NCBI GenBank assembly: GCA_027485995.1
Contig: JAIXPW010000203.1
Location: forward strand, 1 to 50,507
Source of the DNA: Verrucomicrobiaceae bacterium
GTDB taxonomy: Bacteria; Verrucomicrobiota; Verrucomicrobiia; Verrucomicrobiales; Akkermansiaceae
Length of the DNA: 50,507 nucleotides
Reading direction: 5' to 3'
The notes below the pieces were generated by a model. The model saw only the letters and a list, made by a program, of their open reading frames with translations, was not told the origin of the DNA and did no database searches. Below, piece by piece: positions 19,087-26,044 of this stretch. The translations under genes were made by a program, and so were the position numbers. Numbering within the stretch: position 1 is the first letter of the stretch; the number at the start of each line of letters is the position of its first letter.

Positions 19087-20262
19087 ATGTCCACACGTGT
19101 TCTTGCCTTCCTCATGTTTGTGGCTCCGATGGGCCTCTTCGCCCAGGAGCCGCCACCGCGCCCGGTGCTCAAGGCTCTTCCGGTCGAGGAGGAAATCCCA
19201 CTCGATCAGGACCCGACCGCCTCGCCGGTGACTCCTCCTGTCATTCCCGCCGCGCCTCCTGTGGCTGCGAAGCCGATCCAGGCGCCGACCTTGCCGCAGA
19301 CTCCGCCATCGGCCGATGGCAAGCCGACCGGCGAGGATGCGTTCCGGCTGCAGATTTTCCTCGATGAAGCCCTCTTCGGTCCCGGCGTGATCGATGGCAA
19401 ACCAGGCCTCTTCACGGTCCTCGCGGTGAAAGCCTGGAACGAGGTGAATGGCCATGCGGAGTCCGACTGGGCCACCGTGACCGCCGCCGCCCGCAAGGCG
19501 GTGCCGAGTGGCTTCGCCGTCGCGGTGGTGCCCGAGTTCTGTGTCGAGTGGGTCGATGAAAGCCTGCCGACTTCGTATCAGGGGCAGGCCAAGCGCAAGC
19601 GCATGAGTTATCGCAGCGTGTCCGAGTTCATGGCCGAGCGCTATCACACCACGGAGGAATGCCTCATGATGCTGAACACCGGGAAAAAGATCTCATCGCT
19701 CAAGCCCAAGGACTCGCTCGTCGTGCCGAATGTTCAGCCCTTCGCGGTCGAGGCCCTGACGGGAAAAAAGTATAAGGCGGATCCGAAACTGAGTGCCCGT
19801 CACGTGGTGGTGGACACCAAGATGAATCAGGCACGCGTTTTCGAGGCTGCACCCGCCGCTCTGGTCGTCAGTGAGCCTGGAGCCGACGGCGCGGTCAAGA
19901 TCAGCCGTCCCAATCGCGGGCTTGTGGCGACCTTTCCCATCACCCCCGGACAGCCGAAGTTCATCAAATACGGCATCTGGGAACTGAAGAGCTGCCTGGA
20001 GCTGCCCTACTGGAGATATGACAAATCCCTGCTGGAAACCGGCAAGCGCGGCAGCCAGTCCCTCAACATCCCACCGGGCCCGAACAGCCCGGTCGGCATC
20101 CTTTGGGCCGGGCTCAGCAAGCCGGGCATCGGCATGCACGGCACCGGCACGCCGGACACCATCGGTCGCGCCCGCAGCCACGGCTGCATCCGTCTGGCGA
20201 ACTGGGATGCCATCCGCCTGCCGAACGTCATCCGGCCCGGTGCCTCCGTCGAGATCCGCTGA
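19087..20262 (+). CDS. L,D-transpeptidase (YkuD domain), secreted
   Basis: Periplasmic enzyme forming 3-3 peptidoglycan cross-links or attaching proteins to the wall. The 391-residue product starts with a signal peptide (MSTRVLAFLMFVAPMGLFAQ), a Pro-rich linker (about 20-75), a peptidoglycan-binding-like region (about 80-130), a LysM-like stretch (SVSEFMAERYHTTEECLMMLNTGKKISSLKPKDSLVVPN, about 177-215), and the YkuD domain. The catalytic motif is near the C-terminus: HGTGTPDTIGRARSHGCIRL, with S364, H365, G366 and C367. It lies 11 bp after hflX and 59 bp before ppiC, all on one strand. Confidence 0.92.
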   Translation: MSTRVLAFLMFVAPMGLFAQEPPPRPVLKALPVEEEIPLDQDPTASPVTPPVIPAAPPVAAKPIQAPTLPQTPPSADGKPTGEDAFRLQIFLDEALFGPGVIDGKPGLFTVLAVKAWNEVNGHAESDWATVTAAARKAVPSGFAVAVVPEFCVEWVDESLPTSYQGQAKRKRMSYRSVSEFMAERYHTTEECLMMLNTGKKISSLKPKDSLVVPNVQPFAVEALTGKKYKADPKLSARHVVVDTKMNQARVFEAAPAALVVSEPGADGAVKISRPNRGLVATFPITPGQPKFIKYGIWELKSCLELPYWRYDKSLLETGKRGSQSLNIPPGPNSPVGILWAGLSKPGIGMHGTGTPDTIGRARSHGCIRLANWDAIRLPNVIRPGASVEIR

Positions 20263-20321
20263 GGCGATGGAGGGAGCCTGACAAAGTGACCCGCTTCCGT
20301 CTGTAAAGCAGGCGTCCGCCC

Positions 20322-21344
20322 ATGCCCTCCGAAACACGCCCCCGTCGAATTTCCCCACGCCTGATCCTTGTTGGTGGGCTGGTCGTCTATCTGCTCGGGG
20401 ACTTCGCGCTGCATGGGCCGGTTGCCTACCGGGTGGCCTTGCTTCGTCCGGAGAGTCCCGAGTCGATCGCCAAGGCGAAGGCGGAGGGAGCGGTGGCGCT
20501 GGTGTTTGATCGCCCGATCCATCGGTCCCAGCTCGACCGGGTCGTTCAGGAGCAGGCCTGTGATCGTCGTCAGGCGCTTGATCAACTCATCGACGAGGAG
20601 CTTCTTCGCCGCGAGCTGAGGGAGTCGGAGGATGGCAGGAAGATCGCGGCATCCAAGGAGGAGACCGACGAAGCCCTGCGGCGCTTTCGTTTGAAATTCG
20701 AGAGCCCGGAATCCATGGCCAGCGCCTTGAACGCGGAGGGATTTGCCAACGAGGCGGCCCTGCGTGACCGGCTCGAACTCACCCTCCGTCTCGAAAAGCT
20801 CATCACCTCCCGCACGGCGGCGGATTCCCAGGTCAGTGAGGCGGAGGCCCGCGAATGGTTTGGCAAGCACGCGACCGACCTTGCCACGCCCGAGCGGATT
20901 CAGGCGCGTCAGGTGTTTCTGGCCACGCTTGATCGCGAGCCCGCCGAGGCCCGGCAGAAGCTCGACGCCGCCCTGGCGGATCTGACCGCTGGGAAAAAGG
21001 ATTTCGCGGCCCTGGTGGCCGAACTCAGCGAGGATGAAGGATCGAAAGCCCGTGGCGGTGATCTCGGCTGGATGACGCGCGAGCGCCTGCCTGCCGACTT
21101 CGTTCTGCCCCTGTTCGCCCTGGAGCCCGGAAAGCCCTCGCTGATCCGCAGCAAGCTCGGCTGGCACCTGGTCGAGGTCACCGCAAGAAAGCCGGCAGCG
21201 CCTGCGGAGTTCGACCCGCTCAAGCCGGAGATCCTTGCCGGGCTGGTGACCAAACGGAAGGCGGCCGCGATCGCCCGATTTCGCCAGCAGTTGAGGAAGT
21301 CCGCCGAGGGACATCTGCGGGTGTTTGAGGACGCCCAACCTTAA
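20322..21344 (+). CDS. ppiC: parvulin-type peptidyl-prolyl isomerase, membrane-anchored
   Basis: Periplasmic foldase of the PpiC/SurA group. The 340-residue product has an N-terminal anchor helix (LILVGGLVVYLLGDFAL, about 12-28), a SurA/PrsA-like helical chaperone region (about 70-185) and a rotamase domain (about 188-290: QARQVFLATLD ... FAALVAELSEDEGSKARGGDLGWMTRERLPADFV ... GKPSLIRSKLGWHLVEVTAR). The last 272 bp of the gene plus 48 bp downstream are duplicated at 23385-23704 and partly at 22318-22479. This complete copy is presumed functional. The duplication makes its 3' end the boundary of the accessory island. Confidence 0.9.
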   Translation: MPSETRPRRISPRLILVGGLVVYLLGDFALHGPVAYRVALLRPESPESIAKAKAEGAVALVFDRPIHRSQLDRVVQEQACDRRQALDQLIDEELLRRELRESEDGRKIAASKEETDEALRRFRLKFESPESMASALNAEGFANEAALRDRLELTLRLEKLITSRTAADSQVSEAEAREWFGKHATDLATPERIQARQVFLATLDREPAEARQKLDAALADLTAGKKDFAALVAELSEDEGSKARGGDLGWMTRERLPADFVLPLFALEPGKPSLIRSKLGWHLVEVTARKPAAPAEFDPLKPEILAGLVTKRKAAAIARFRQQLRKSAEGHLRVFEDAQP

Positions 21345-21392
21345 ATCCTGAAATGAAAACCACGAGATTCACGAAACTTCACGAAAATCAGG
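21073..21392 (+). repeat. ppiC tail repeat, copy 1 (within the intact gene and its downstream)
   Basis: A 320-bp unit covering the last 272 bp of ppiC plus 48 bp beyond, ending in CACGAGATTCACGAAACTTC-type sequence. It aligns without gaps to 23385-23704 (constant offset 2312), with 16 differences counted by eye, about 95% identity. Confidence 0.9.
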
Positions 21393-21461
21393 TTCTTCGT
21401 CGTCCATGCATGCCTAAAAATGCGGACAAATCCGCGACAAGGCCCCTATCTCTTGGCTTGA

Positions 21462-21650
21462 GCAGCCAGATTTGATGCTCTTGGACATGACACTTGGTTT
21501 CCAGCCCTCATCTCGGTCAGATATAGGCCCCCGATCCCCTTCGGGAAAGGCTTCCAGGCCGAACTGACATCGGAACGTGTCAAAAGTGTCATGCAATGGC
21601 GACGAGGAAACAAAGTTAAGGGACCACGTCGGGTTAGCCTTCATTATTAA
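21462..21650 (+). pseudogene. start-less open tail 1, possible toxin C-terminal fragment
   Basis: From the in-frame TGA at 21459 to the TAA at 21648-21650 there are 62 open codons with no credible start near the beginning. The tail reads FDALGHDTWFPALISVRYR, then PIPFGKGFQAEL, and ends basic (MQWRRGNKVKGPRRVSLHY). It stops 17 bp before the start of the next small gene. An open C-terminal fragment immediately before a small gene is the layout of displaced polymorphic-toxin tips with their immunity genes. I recognise no toxin family, and the open frame could be chance; its coding-like composition is the main support. Confidence 0.4.
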
Positions 21651-21667
21651 TTTTACACCCTTTTACC

Positions 21668-22189
21668 ATGAAAAAATCCGAGACTCGGTTCTGGACCGAC
21701 ATAATGCTTCGGCATTTAAAAGCCAAGAATCCTTCACTTGATTTTTCGGGCAGGGATGTGGTAGTGACTGAACTTCGAAAGAAAAAGATCTATATTTTGG
21801 ATTGCCGGAGGGAGAGAATTGATGGTCTGTTTGACCGGCTGTATATTAACTACGAATTCTACAATTTAAGCGACCCAATTGAGATCGAGCTATCAGAACT
21901 CAAGAATTTCGGATGGATTGTTGGAGTGCAGTACGCCATAAGCAGGGATAGTAGGTGCCCGATACCTGGGTCTGTAAATGGTGGGTATTGCAATCTATTC
22001 GATCTGACAGAGTATGTAAGTGTCGAAGATGGTTTCGTGACAACTAATGGCAACTTCTTGTTAGGGGAGGGGGAGGATGTAATTGAAGCTCGAATGATTG
22101 AGTTAGGAGATTTTCTAGCACAGTCAATTCCGTTTTTCATCAGAAAGATAAGATTTAGAATTGGCGTAATTGATGGGGGTAATGCCTAA
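21668..22189 (+). CDS. AT-rich small protein of cassette 1, candidate immunity protein
   Basis: The 173-residue product (MKKSETRFWTDIMLRHLKAK ... FRIGVIDGGNA) is unknown to me. It has no signal or membrane helix, is acidic overall, and looks alpha/beta, with EIELSELKNFGWIVGVQYAI and a late amphipathic segment FLAQSIPFFIRKIRFRIGV. It is clearly more AT-rich than the flanking genes (many AAA, ATT, TTA and AGA codons), a sign of recent transfer. It follows open tail 1 by 17 bp and lies between copies 1 and 2 of the ppiC tail. Immunity-protein function is inferred from layout, not homology. Confidence 0.75.
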   Translation: MKKSETRFWTDIMLRHLKAKNPSLDFSGRDVVVTELRKKKIYILDCRRERIDGLFDRLYINYEFYNLSDPIEIELSELKNFGWIVGVQYAISRDSRCPIPGSVNGGYCNLFDLTEYVSVEDGFVTTNGNFLLGEGEDVIEARMIELGDFLAQSIPFFIRKIRFRIGVIDGGNA

Positions 22190-22212
22190 TACGTAAACTT
22201 TGTCTGTATGGT

Positions 22213-22235
22213 TCAAATGCTCTGATAAACCATTG
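22213..22235 (+). repeat. boundary repeat R1 (degenerate)
   Basis: TCAAATGCTCTGATAAACCATTG resembles the boundary motif at R2-R4 (CAGATGCTCTGACAAACTATTG), with a few mismatches. It lies 23 bp after the cassette 1 gene. Confidence 0.5.
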
Positions 22236-22293
22236 CCTCTAATACAAAGCCATTGTCACCACCACAAATGATCGAGTTCTTTGCGCAACTGCA

Positions 22294-22319
22294 AATACAG
22301 ATGCTCTGACAAACTATTG
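22294..22319 (+). repeat. boundary repeat R2
   Basis: AATACAGATGCTCTGACAAA followed by CTATTG leads directly into ppiC tail copy 2. The same sequence, with one base changed, leads into copy 3 at 23361-23386. Confidence 0.8.
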
Positions 22320-22479
22320 ACGCACGAGCGCCTGCCTAGCGACTTCGTTCTTCCCCTGTTCGCCCTGGAGCCCGCAAAGCCCTCGCTGATCCGCAGCAAG
22401 CTCGGCTGGCATCTGGTCGAGATTACCGCGAGAAAACCGGCAGCGCCTGCAGAGTTCGAACCGCTCAAGCCGGAGATCC
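22318..22479 (+). pseudogene. ppiC tail, copy 2 (partial)
   Basis: A 162-bp fragment homologous to 21073-21234 of ppiC (THERLPSDFVLPLFALEPAKPSL ... FEPLKPEI). It then breaks off into unrelated sequence ending at an in-frame TGA (22521-22523). It shares several variants with copy 3 rather than copy 1 (for example the CAC codon at the junction, CAT in GWHLVE, and GAA for GAC), so copies 2 and 3 derive from the same variant tail. It has extra changes of its own, suggesting decay. Confidence 0.85.
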
Positions 22480-22561
22480 GTAAGCGCTCCACGGAACACC
22501 CGGTGCCGGGCTTTGCTTGTTGATCAGGCTTTCACGAGGCCGCGAGTTTCTGGGCTCGCAC

Positions 22562-22585
22562 AATACAGATGCTCTGACAGACTAT
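22562..22585 (+). repeat. boundary repeat R3
   Basis: AATACAGATGCTCTGACAGACTAT opens cassette 2. It shares the 13-mer AGATGCTCTGACA with R2 and R4, but here it leads into toxin-like sequence instead of a ppiC tail. Confidence 0.75.
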
Positions 22586-22799
22586 CCACCAGCCAAGACC
22601 TGGCGGAGCAAACTTTGGCGAGGTGCCTACAAACCTTCAATACATCAAGGCTCTCGCGGCCTCACTGAGAGCCGCTGGATTGAATCCGGCACAGGTTCAG
22701 CAGGCCCTTAGGGCGTCAATTAGTCAGCGCGTCAGAGCAGGGCAACTTGGATATCTCGAGATACCCCGAGTTCCCGGACCCATTAATCAGGCTAGATAA
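22578..22799 (+). pseudogene. start-less open tail 2, possible toxin C-terminal fragment
   Basis: From the in-frame TGA at 22575 to the TAA at 22797-22799 there are 73 open codons. The peptide has a strongly protein-like pattern: PRPGGANFGEVPTNLQYIKA, then LAASLRAAGLNPAQVQQALR, ending GYLEIPRVPGPINQAR. The P-R-P-G-G-x-N-F-G entry and the amphipathic helices resemble C-terminal tips of Rhs-type polymorphic toxins; that is recognition by eye only. No start codon precedes it, so alone it would be silent unless joined to a carrier gene. The next gene starts 4 bp after its stop, as toxin-immunity pairs often do. Confidence 0.55.
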
Positions 22800-22803
22800 A
22801 CAC

Positions 22804-23280
22804 ATGAAATTAGACCCGGTCATAATGTCCGAACTCAGCCAGATAGGCTGGTTGAACAGTTGCGGAAACGAGCCTCCACATTTGCCCTTCCCTGCTCGGC
22901 AGGTGGCCGATTGGGCAGCCGTGAAGAAGGCATTTGGTAATGGTTGGCTTGAGCGCACGCAGGAGGCTCAGGGCAATCTTACAGAATACCTGTCTGTGCG
23001 GCATCCAGCATCCTACCAAGGCATTTGGAACAAACTAGTTCGAGAGGCGAGACCGACGGTTGAGATGGCGGTTGGCACGCGAGCCACTGTTGTTGGTCTC
23101 GAAAGCAGTTTGGGCGATGAGCTGAGGCACGCCATTAACTGGGACGTATTGAACGCAGTGATGGAGGTGTCTTATCGGTCGTTCAATCCTCCCAGTTTTT
23201 TTGGTCGATTGCTGGAGATTTATCGAAAGGGCCATCTGCCTTGTGGAATTGGTGATGATGGGGCCATCTTGTTCTATTAG
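22804..23280 (+). CDS. candidate immunity protein of cassette 2
   Basis: With the ATG at 22804 the product has 158 residues (MKLDPVIMSELSQIGWLNSC ... YRKGHLPCGIGDDGAILFY). There is no signal or membrane segment. The terminal pattern L-x-x-x-Y-x-x-G-H-x-P-C-G-x-x-x-x-G-x-x-x-x-Y resembles small proteins often found after Rhs-type toxin tips, but I cannot name a family with certainty. It starts 4 bp after open tail 2 and is followed 80 bp later by boundary repeat R4 and ppiC tail copy 3. An upstream in-frame start at 22747 would overlap the tail in another frame and is less likely. Confidence 0.75.
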   Translation: MKLDPVIMSELSQIGWLNSCGNEPPHLPFPARQVADWAAVKKAFGNGWLERTQEAQGNLTEYLSVRHPASYQGIWNKLVREARPTVEMAVGTRATVVGLESSLGDELRHAINWDVLNAVMEVSYRSFNPPSFFGRLLEIYRKGHLPCGIGDDGAILFY

Positions 23281-23360
23281 CGGCGACCACCACTCCCGAT
23301 TCGCCGTCTTCAACCCCGTGTGGCTGAGCTTGTAGGTATGGCAGTGACCGCGGCGGCCTG

Positions 23361-23386
23361 AATACAGATGCTCTGACAAACTTTTG
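23361..23386 (+). repeat. boundary repeat R4
   Basis: AATACAGATGCTCTGACAAA followed by CTTTTG leads directly into ppiC tail copy 3. Compared with R2 there is one base change across the whole motif. Confidence 0.8.
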
Positions 23387-23704
23387 ACGCACGAGCGCCT
23401 GCCTGCCGACTTCGTTCTGCCCCTGTTCGCCCTGGAGCCCGGAAAGCCCTCGCTGATCCGCAGCAAGCTCGGCTGGCATCTGGTCGAGGTTACCGCGAGA
23501 AAACCGGCCGCGCCTGCGGAGTTCGAACCGCTCAAGCCGGAGATCCTTGCCGGGCTGGTGACCAAACGGAAGGCGGCCGCGGTCGCCCGATTTCGCCAGC
23601 AGTTGAGGCAGTCCGCCGAGGGACATCTGCGGGTGTTTGAGGATGCCTAACCTTCAATCCTGAAAGACAATCCACGAGATTCACGAAACTTCACGAAAAT
23701 CAGG
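23385..23704 (+). pseudogene. ppiC tail, copy 3 (complete tail plus downstream)
   Basis: A 320-bp copy of 21073-21392. Its coding part encodes THERLPADFV to FEDA and then stops (TAA at 23648-23650), four residues' worth of sequence earlier in the alignment than copy 1. Of the ten or so coding differences, about six are silent, as expected for an allele that diverged under selection before being stranded rather than for random decay. An ATG-like start inside it would give an 88-residue piece of rotamase domain, unlikely to be functional. Confidence 0.85.
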
Positions 23705-23766
23705 CAGTTCCGAAACGCTTCTATTCATTCATCAGGTGACTGCGAAGATGGCGGTAATGGCTTCTG

Positions 23767-23800
23767 CTTTCGTGCTTTTCGTGACTTTAGCGGTTTCCCA
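23767..23800 (-). repeat. inverted CACGAAA-type element
   Basis: CTTTCGTGCTTTTCGTGACT and flanks are, in reverse complement, similar to CACGAGATTCACGAAACTTC at 21361 and 23673. The right edge of the island is therefore bracketed by an imperfect inverted repeat. It resembles dispersed intergenic elements; its function is unknown. Confidence 0.5.
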
Positions 23801-23822
23801 TTTTCCTCCGAAGCCTAACAGG

Positions 23823-24749
23823 TCACTCGATCACTGGCGGCTTGGTCAGCGGATCATCCGGGGCGACGACGCCGAGCCTGATCCGTGCCCGTTCCTGCTG
23901 CTGCTTCGCCCGTGCCAGTTCGGTGGCCAGTCGTTGGGCTTTCGCTGCCCAGGTTTCCAATCCGCCAGAGACGGAGGCGCGGCCTGATCCGGCATTCGCC
24001 ACCGCTTCCTCCTGCTGATACTTCAACGTGGAGACCTTGCTGTTCCAGTTGACGACGTCCGCTCGCAGCCGCTCAAGATTCTCCTCCTCCTTTGGAGTCC
24101 GTGGGGATGGAGCCGTTTCCATGACGGACGGAGCCGCTGCCGCCGCCTCCTCGCCTGCAATGGTTGATTCACGTTCATCGAACCTCCACTGGAAGCGCTC
24201 CATCCAGGTTCGATCCAGCTCGGTGAAATCAATCCGCGCCAGACCGTCGCGATGGCTGATCTCCAATCCCACCGCGGTCACCCGCTGGATGACGGTGTTT
24301 TCGTAAAGCTTGCCGGATTTCAGCGCGAGTTGGGCGTGTTTCTCACCCACCGCTTCCCGCCATGTCTGATCGCGGAAGGAGCGGCGGTAAACGGCCATCG
24401 ATTCATCCTGGGAACGAATGGCCGACTTCAGGTTTTCAATGCCGGCCTTGAGTTCCTGAATCCTCTGGCGGCTGACCGGCAGGCGCAGCTTCAGTTCGTC
24501 GAGTTCACGCGCCATCAGCTGTCGCGGCTGTTCGAGGCTCTCGAGCTTCGCCCGCGCCTTCGGAACTCTGGCCGAAAGGTCGGCGAGGTGCTGGGTCTCC
24601 TCCTTGATGACCGTCTCGATCTCCTTGTTGTTGCTGGAAAACTGGAACCTCCGGTCCACCATCATCGACATGCCAACTCCGATCATCACGATGACGACGA
24701 GGCCCATCAGCCAACCGAAGACACCCGAGCTTTCGTTGGTGAACGACAT
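23823..24749 (-). CDS. membrane-anchored coiled-coil protein, paralogue A
   Basis: Not a named family to me. The 308-residue product has one N-terminal helix (about 11-30, GWLMGLVVIVMIGVGMSMMV), a long coiled coil (about 41-118), a small globular domain (about 121-190) with the pattern GKLYENTVIQRVTAVGLEIS, H-R-D-G and F-T-E-L, an Ala/Pro linker (about 198-220), and a second coiled coil to the end. The globular domain is shared with the next two paralogues. Its start abuts the stop of paralogue B with no gap, so the pair is surely co-translated. The periplasmic orientation and a scaffold role are inference. Confidence 0.85.
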   Translation of the reverse strand: MSFTNESSGVFGWLMGLVVIVMIGVGMSMMVDRRFQFSSNNKEIETVIKEETQHLADLSARVPKARAKLESLEQPRQLMARELDELKLRLPVSRQRIQELKAGIENLKSAIRSQDESMAVYRRSFRDQTWREAVGEKHAQLALKSGKLYENTVIQRVTAVGLEISHRDGLARIDFTELDRTWMERFQWRFDERESTIAGEEAAAAAPSVMETAPSPRTPKEEENLERLRADVVNWNSKVSTLKYQQEEAVANAGSGRASVSGGLETWAAKAQRLATELARAKQQQERARIRLGVVAPDDPLTKPPVIE

Positions 24750-25685
24750 TCAGCGCTGAAGGGTGGCAGTCGCCTGCTGGAGTTTCTCGCTGGCGGCGGC
24801 GCGGGAGCTCTTCAAGTTGTTGAGCTTGGTCTGGAAGGCTGCGGAGTTGACGATTCCACCACTGACGCGGACCCGTTGACGCTCGTTTTCCCACTCCCGC
24901 TGCACGCCCTTGATCTCGGAATCGATCTCCTCAAGGCGGATCGTCATGGCCGCCACCACCGACTTGGCTTGCGCCTTGTCAGCCTCTGCCTTTTTCATCG
25001 CCTCGTCCTGCTTGGAGCGATCCGCCGCGCTGAGGGCGGTCTGGACATCGTCGGCGTGCTGGCCGGCGACCTTGGTTTCGGCGGCCTTCGCCTTTTCTTT
25101 CTCCTTCACGTCGTACTGGAAGAATTCCTGCACGTCGGCAGGAAGGTCGTCGAAGTCCGCACGGGTGGAGCCGTCGGCGTGGCTGAATGCCATCCCGATG
25201 GCATCCACGCGGGTCACGGTCACCTTCTGGTAGGACTTCCCGGAAAGGGTCTTCAGTTCGGGATACTTCAGCCCGATCGCCTCGCCGCGAACCTGTTCAC
25301 GATAGCTCTGCTTGTAGTCCTCCAGGCCTTTCTCGGTGGCGGCGATCTCAGCCTTCACCTTCTCGATGATGCGGACCACTCCATCGAGCTTGCCCTTGCT
25401 GAGCCGTGTCTGCCGGGACACCTCCTCCACCTCGACGGCGGTCTTCTTGCGCTCTGGCGCGATTTCCAGGCCCTTGGTTTTGGAGGCGATGGAGGATTTC
25501 ACGGATTCCAGTTCCACTGTCTGCTCGCGGATGACGGATTCGATCGGCTTGTTTCCTCCGCCCAAGCCTTCGTCGAAGGCGAACAGGAAGAGCACCCCGA
25601 ATCCGATGAGGACGAGGAGGGCGACGAGCGTGCCGATCACGCCTGGTCCGCGGCTGCTGCTGATGAGGTCGTCGAAGATGGCCAT
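24750..25685 (-). CDS. membrane-anchored coiled-coil protein, paralogue B
   Basis: 311 residues with the same plan as paralogue A: short cytosolic start (MAIFDDLISSSRGPG), one helix (about 16-37), coiled coil (about 45-122), shared domain (about 124-192, GKSYQKVTVTRVDAIGMAFS then H-A-D-G and F-D-D-L-P-A-D), and a second coiled coil rich in Lys/Glu/Ala. The C-terminal segment QRVRVSGGIVNSAAFQTKLN matches A's ASVSGGLETWAAKAQ region, so homology covers the full length. It sits between lipoprotein C and paralogue A in one minus-strand operon. Confidence 0.85.
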   Translation of the reverse strand: MAIFDDLISSSRGPGVIGTLVALLVLIGFGVLFLFAFDEGLGGGNKPIESVIREQTVELESVKSSIASKTKGLEIAPERKKTAVEVEEVSRQTRLSKGKLDGVVRIIEKVKAEIAATEKGLEDYKQSYREQVRGEAIGLKYPELKTLSGKSYQKVTVTRVDAIGMAFSHADGSTRADFDDLPADVQEFFQYDVKEKEKAKAAETKVAGQHADDVQTALSAADRSKQDEAMKKAEADKAQAKSVVAAMTIRLEEIDSEIKGVQREWENERQRVRVSGGIVNSAAFQTKLNNLKSSRAAASEKLQQATATLQR

Positions 25686-25696
25686 GGGGGTGGGAG

Positions 25697-26026
25697 TCAG
25701 TTGCTGCTTTTCAGGGGATACTTGCGACGGTAGTCGGCAAACTTGGCTTCAAGTTCCTTCTTCTTCGCGTCGAGGGCGGCCAGATCCTTTTCGAGTCCCT
25801 CGATTTGCGAGGCCTGGGAGTCGGCCTCGGCCTTGGCGAGCAGGAGTTCCTTGGTCCGGTCGGGCGGGATGTCCTTCAGCTTTTCCTCGATGAGGGCGAG
25901 TTCACCTTCCAGACGCTTGATCTCGGTTCGTTGCTCGTCGCGCTGGCGGACCAGTTCCGGGTTCTCCTTGCAGGAGCAGACCACAAGCAGGAGGCAGGCA
26001 AGGGTCGCCGTTCGGGATGATTTCAT
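25697..26026 (-). CDS. small coiled-coil lipoprotein
   Basis: 109 residues: a lipoprotein-type signal (MKSSRTATLACLLLVVCSC, candidate acylated Cys 17 or 19), then an almost continuous Lys/Glu/Leu coiled coil (about 24-100) ending FADYRRKYPLKSSN. It lacks the globular domain of its neighbours. It lies 11 bp before paralogue B and 18 bp after the fourth gene, in the same operon. It could be a partner that pairs with the coiled coils of A and B from the outer membrane; that is inference. Confidence 0.85.
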   Translation of the reverse strand: MKSSRTATLACLLLVVCSCKENPELVRQRDEQRTEIKRLEGELALIEEKLKDIPPDRTKELLLAKAEADSQASQIEGLEKDLAALDAKKKELEAKFADYRRKYPLKSSN

Positions 26027-26044
26027 GGGGGTGAAAAACGGGGG

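Noticed and set aside
17126..19096. 656-codon open frame on the minus strand
   Set aside because: It is antisense to hflX and the end of btuB; no domain pattern in the translation.
20007..21338. 443-codon open frame on the minus strand
   Set aside because: It is antisense to the L,D-transpeptidase and ppiC genes.
21345..23822. Complete integrative element or insertion sequence at ppiC
   Set aside because: No integrase, transposase or resolvase frame was found in either strand, so only non-autonomous cassettes are claimed.
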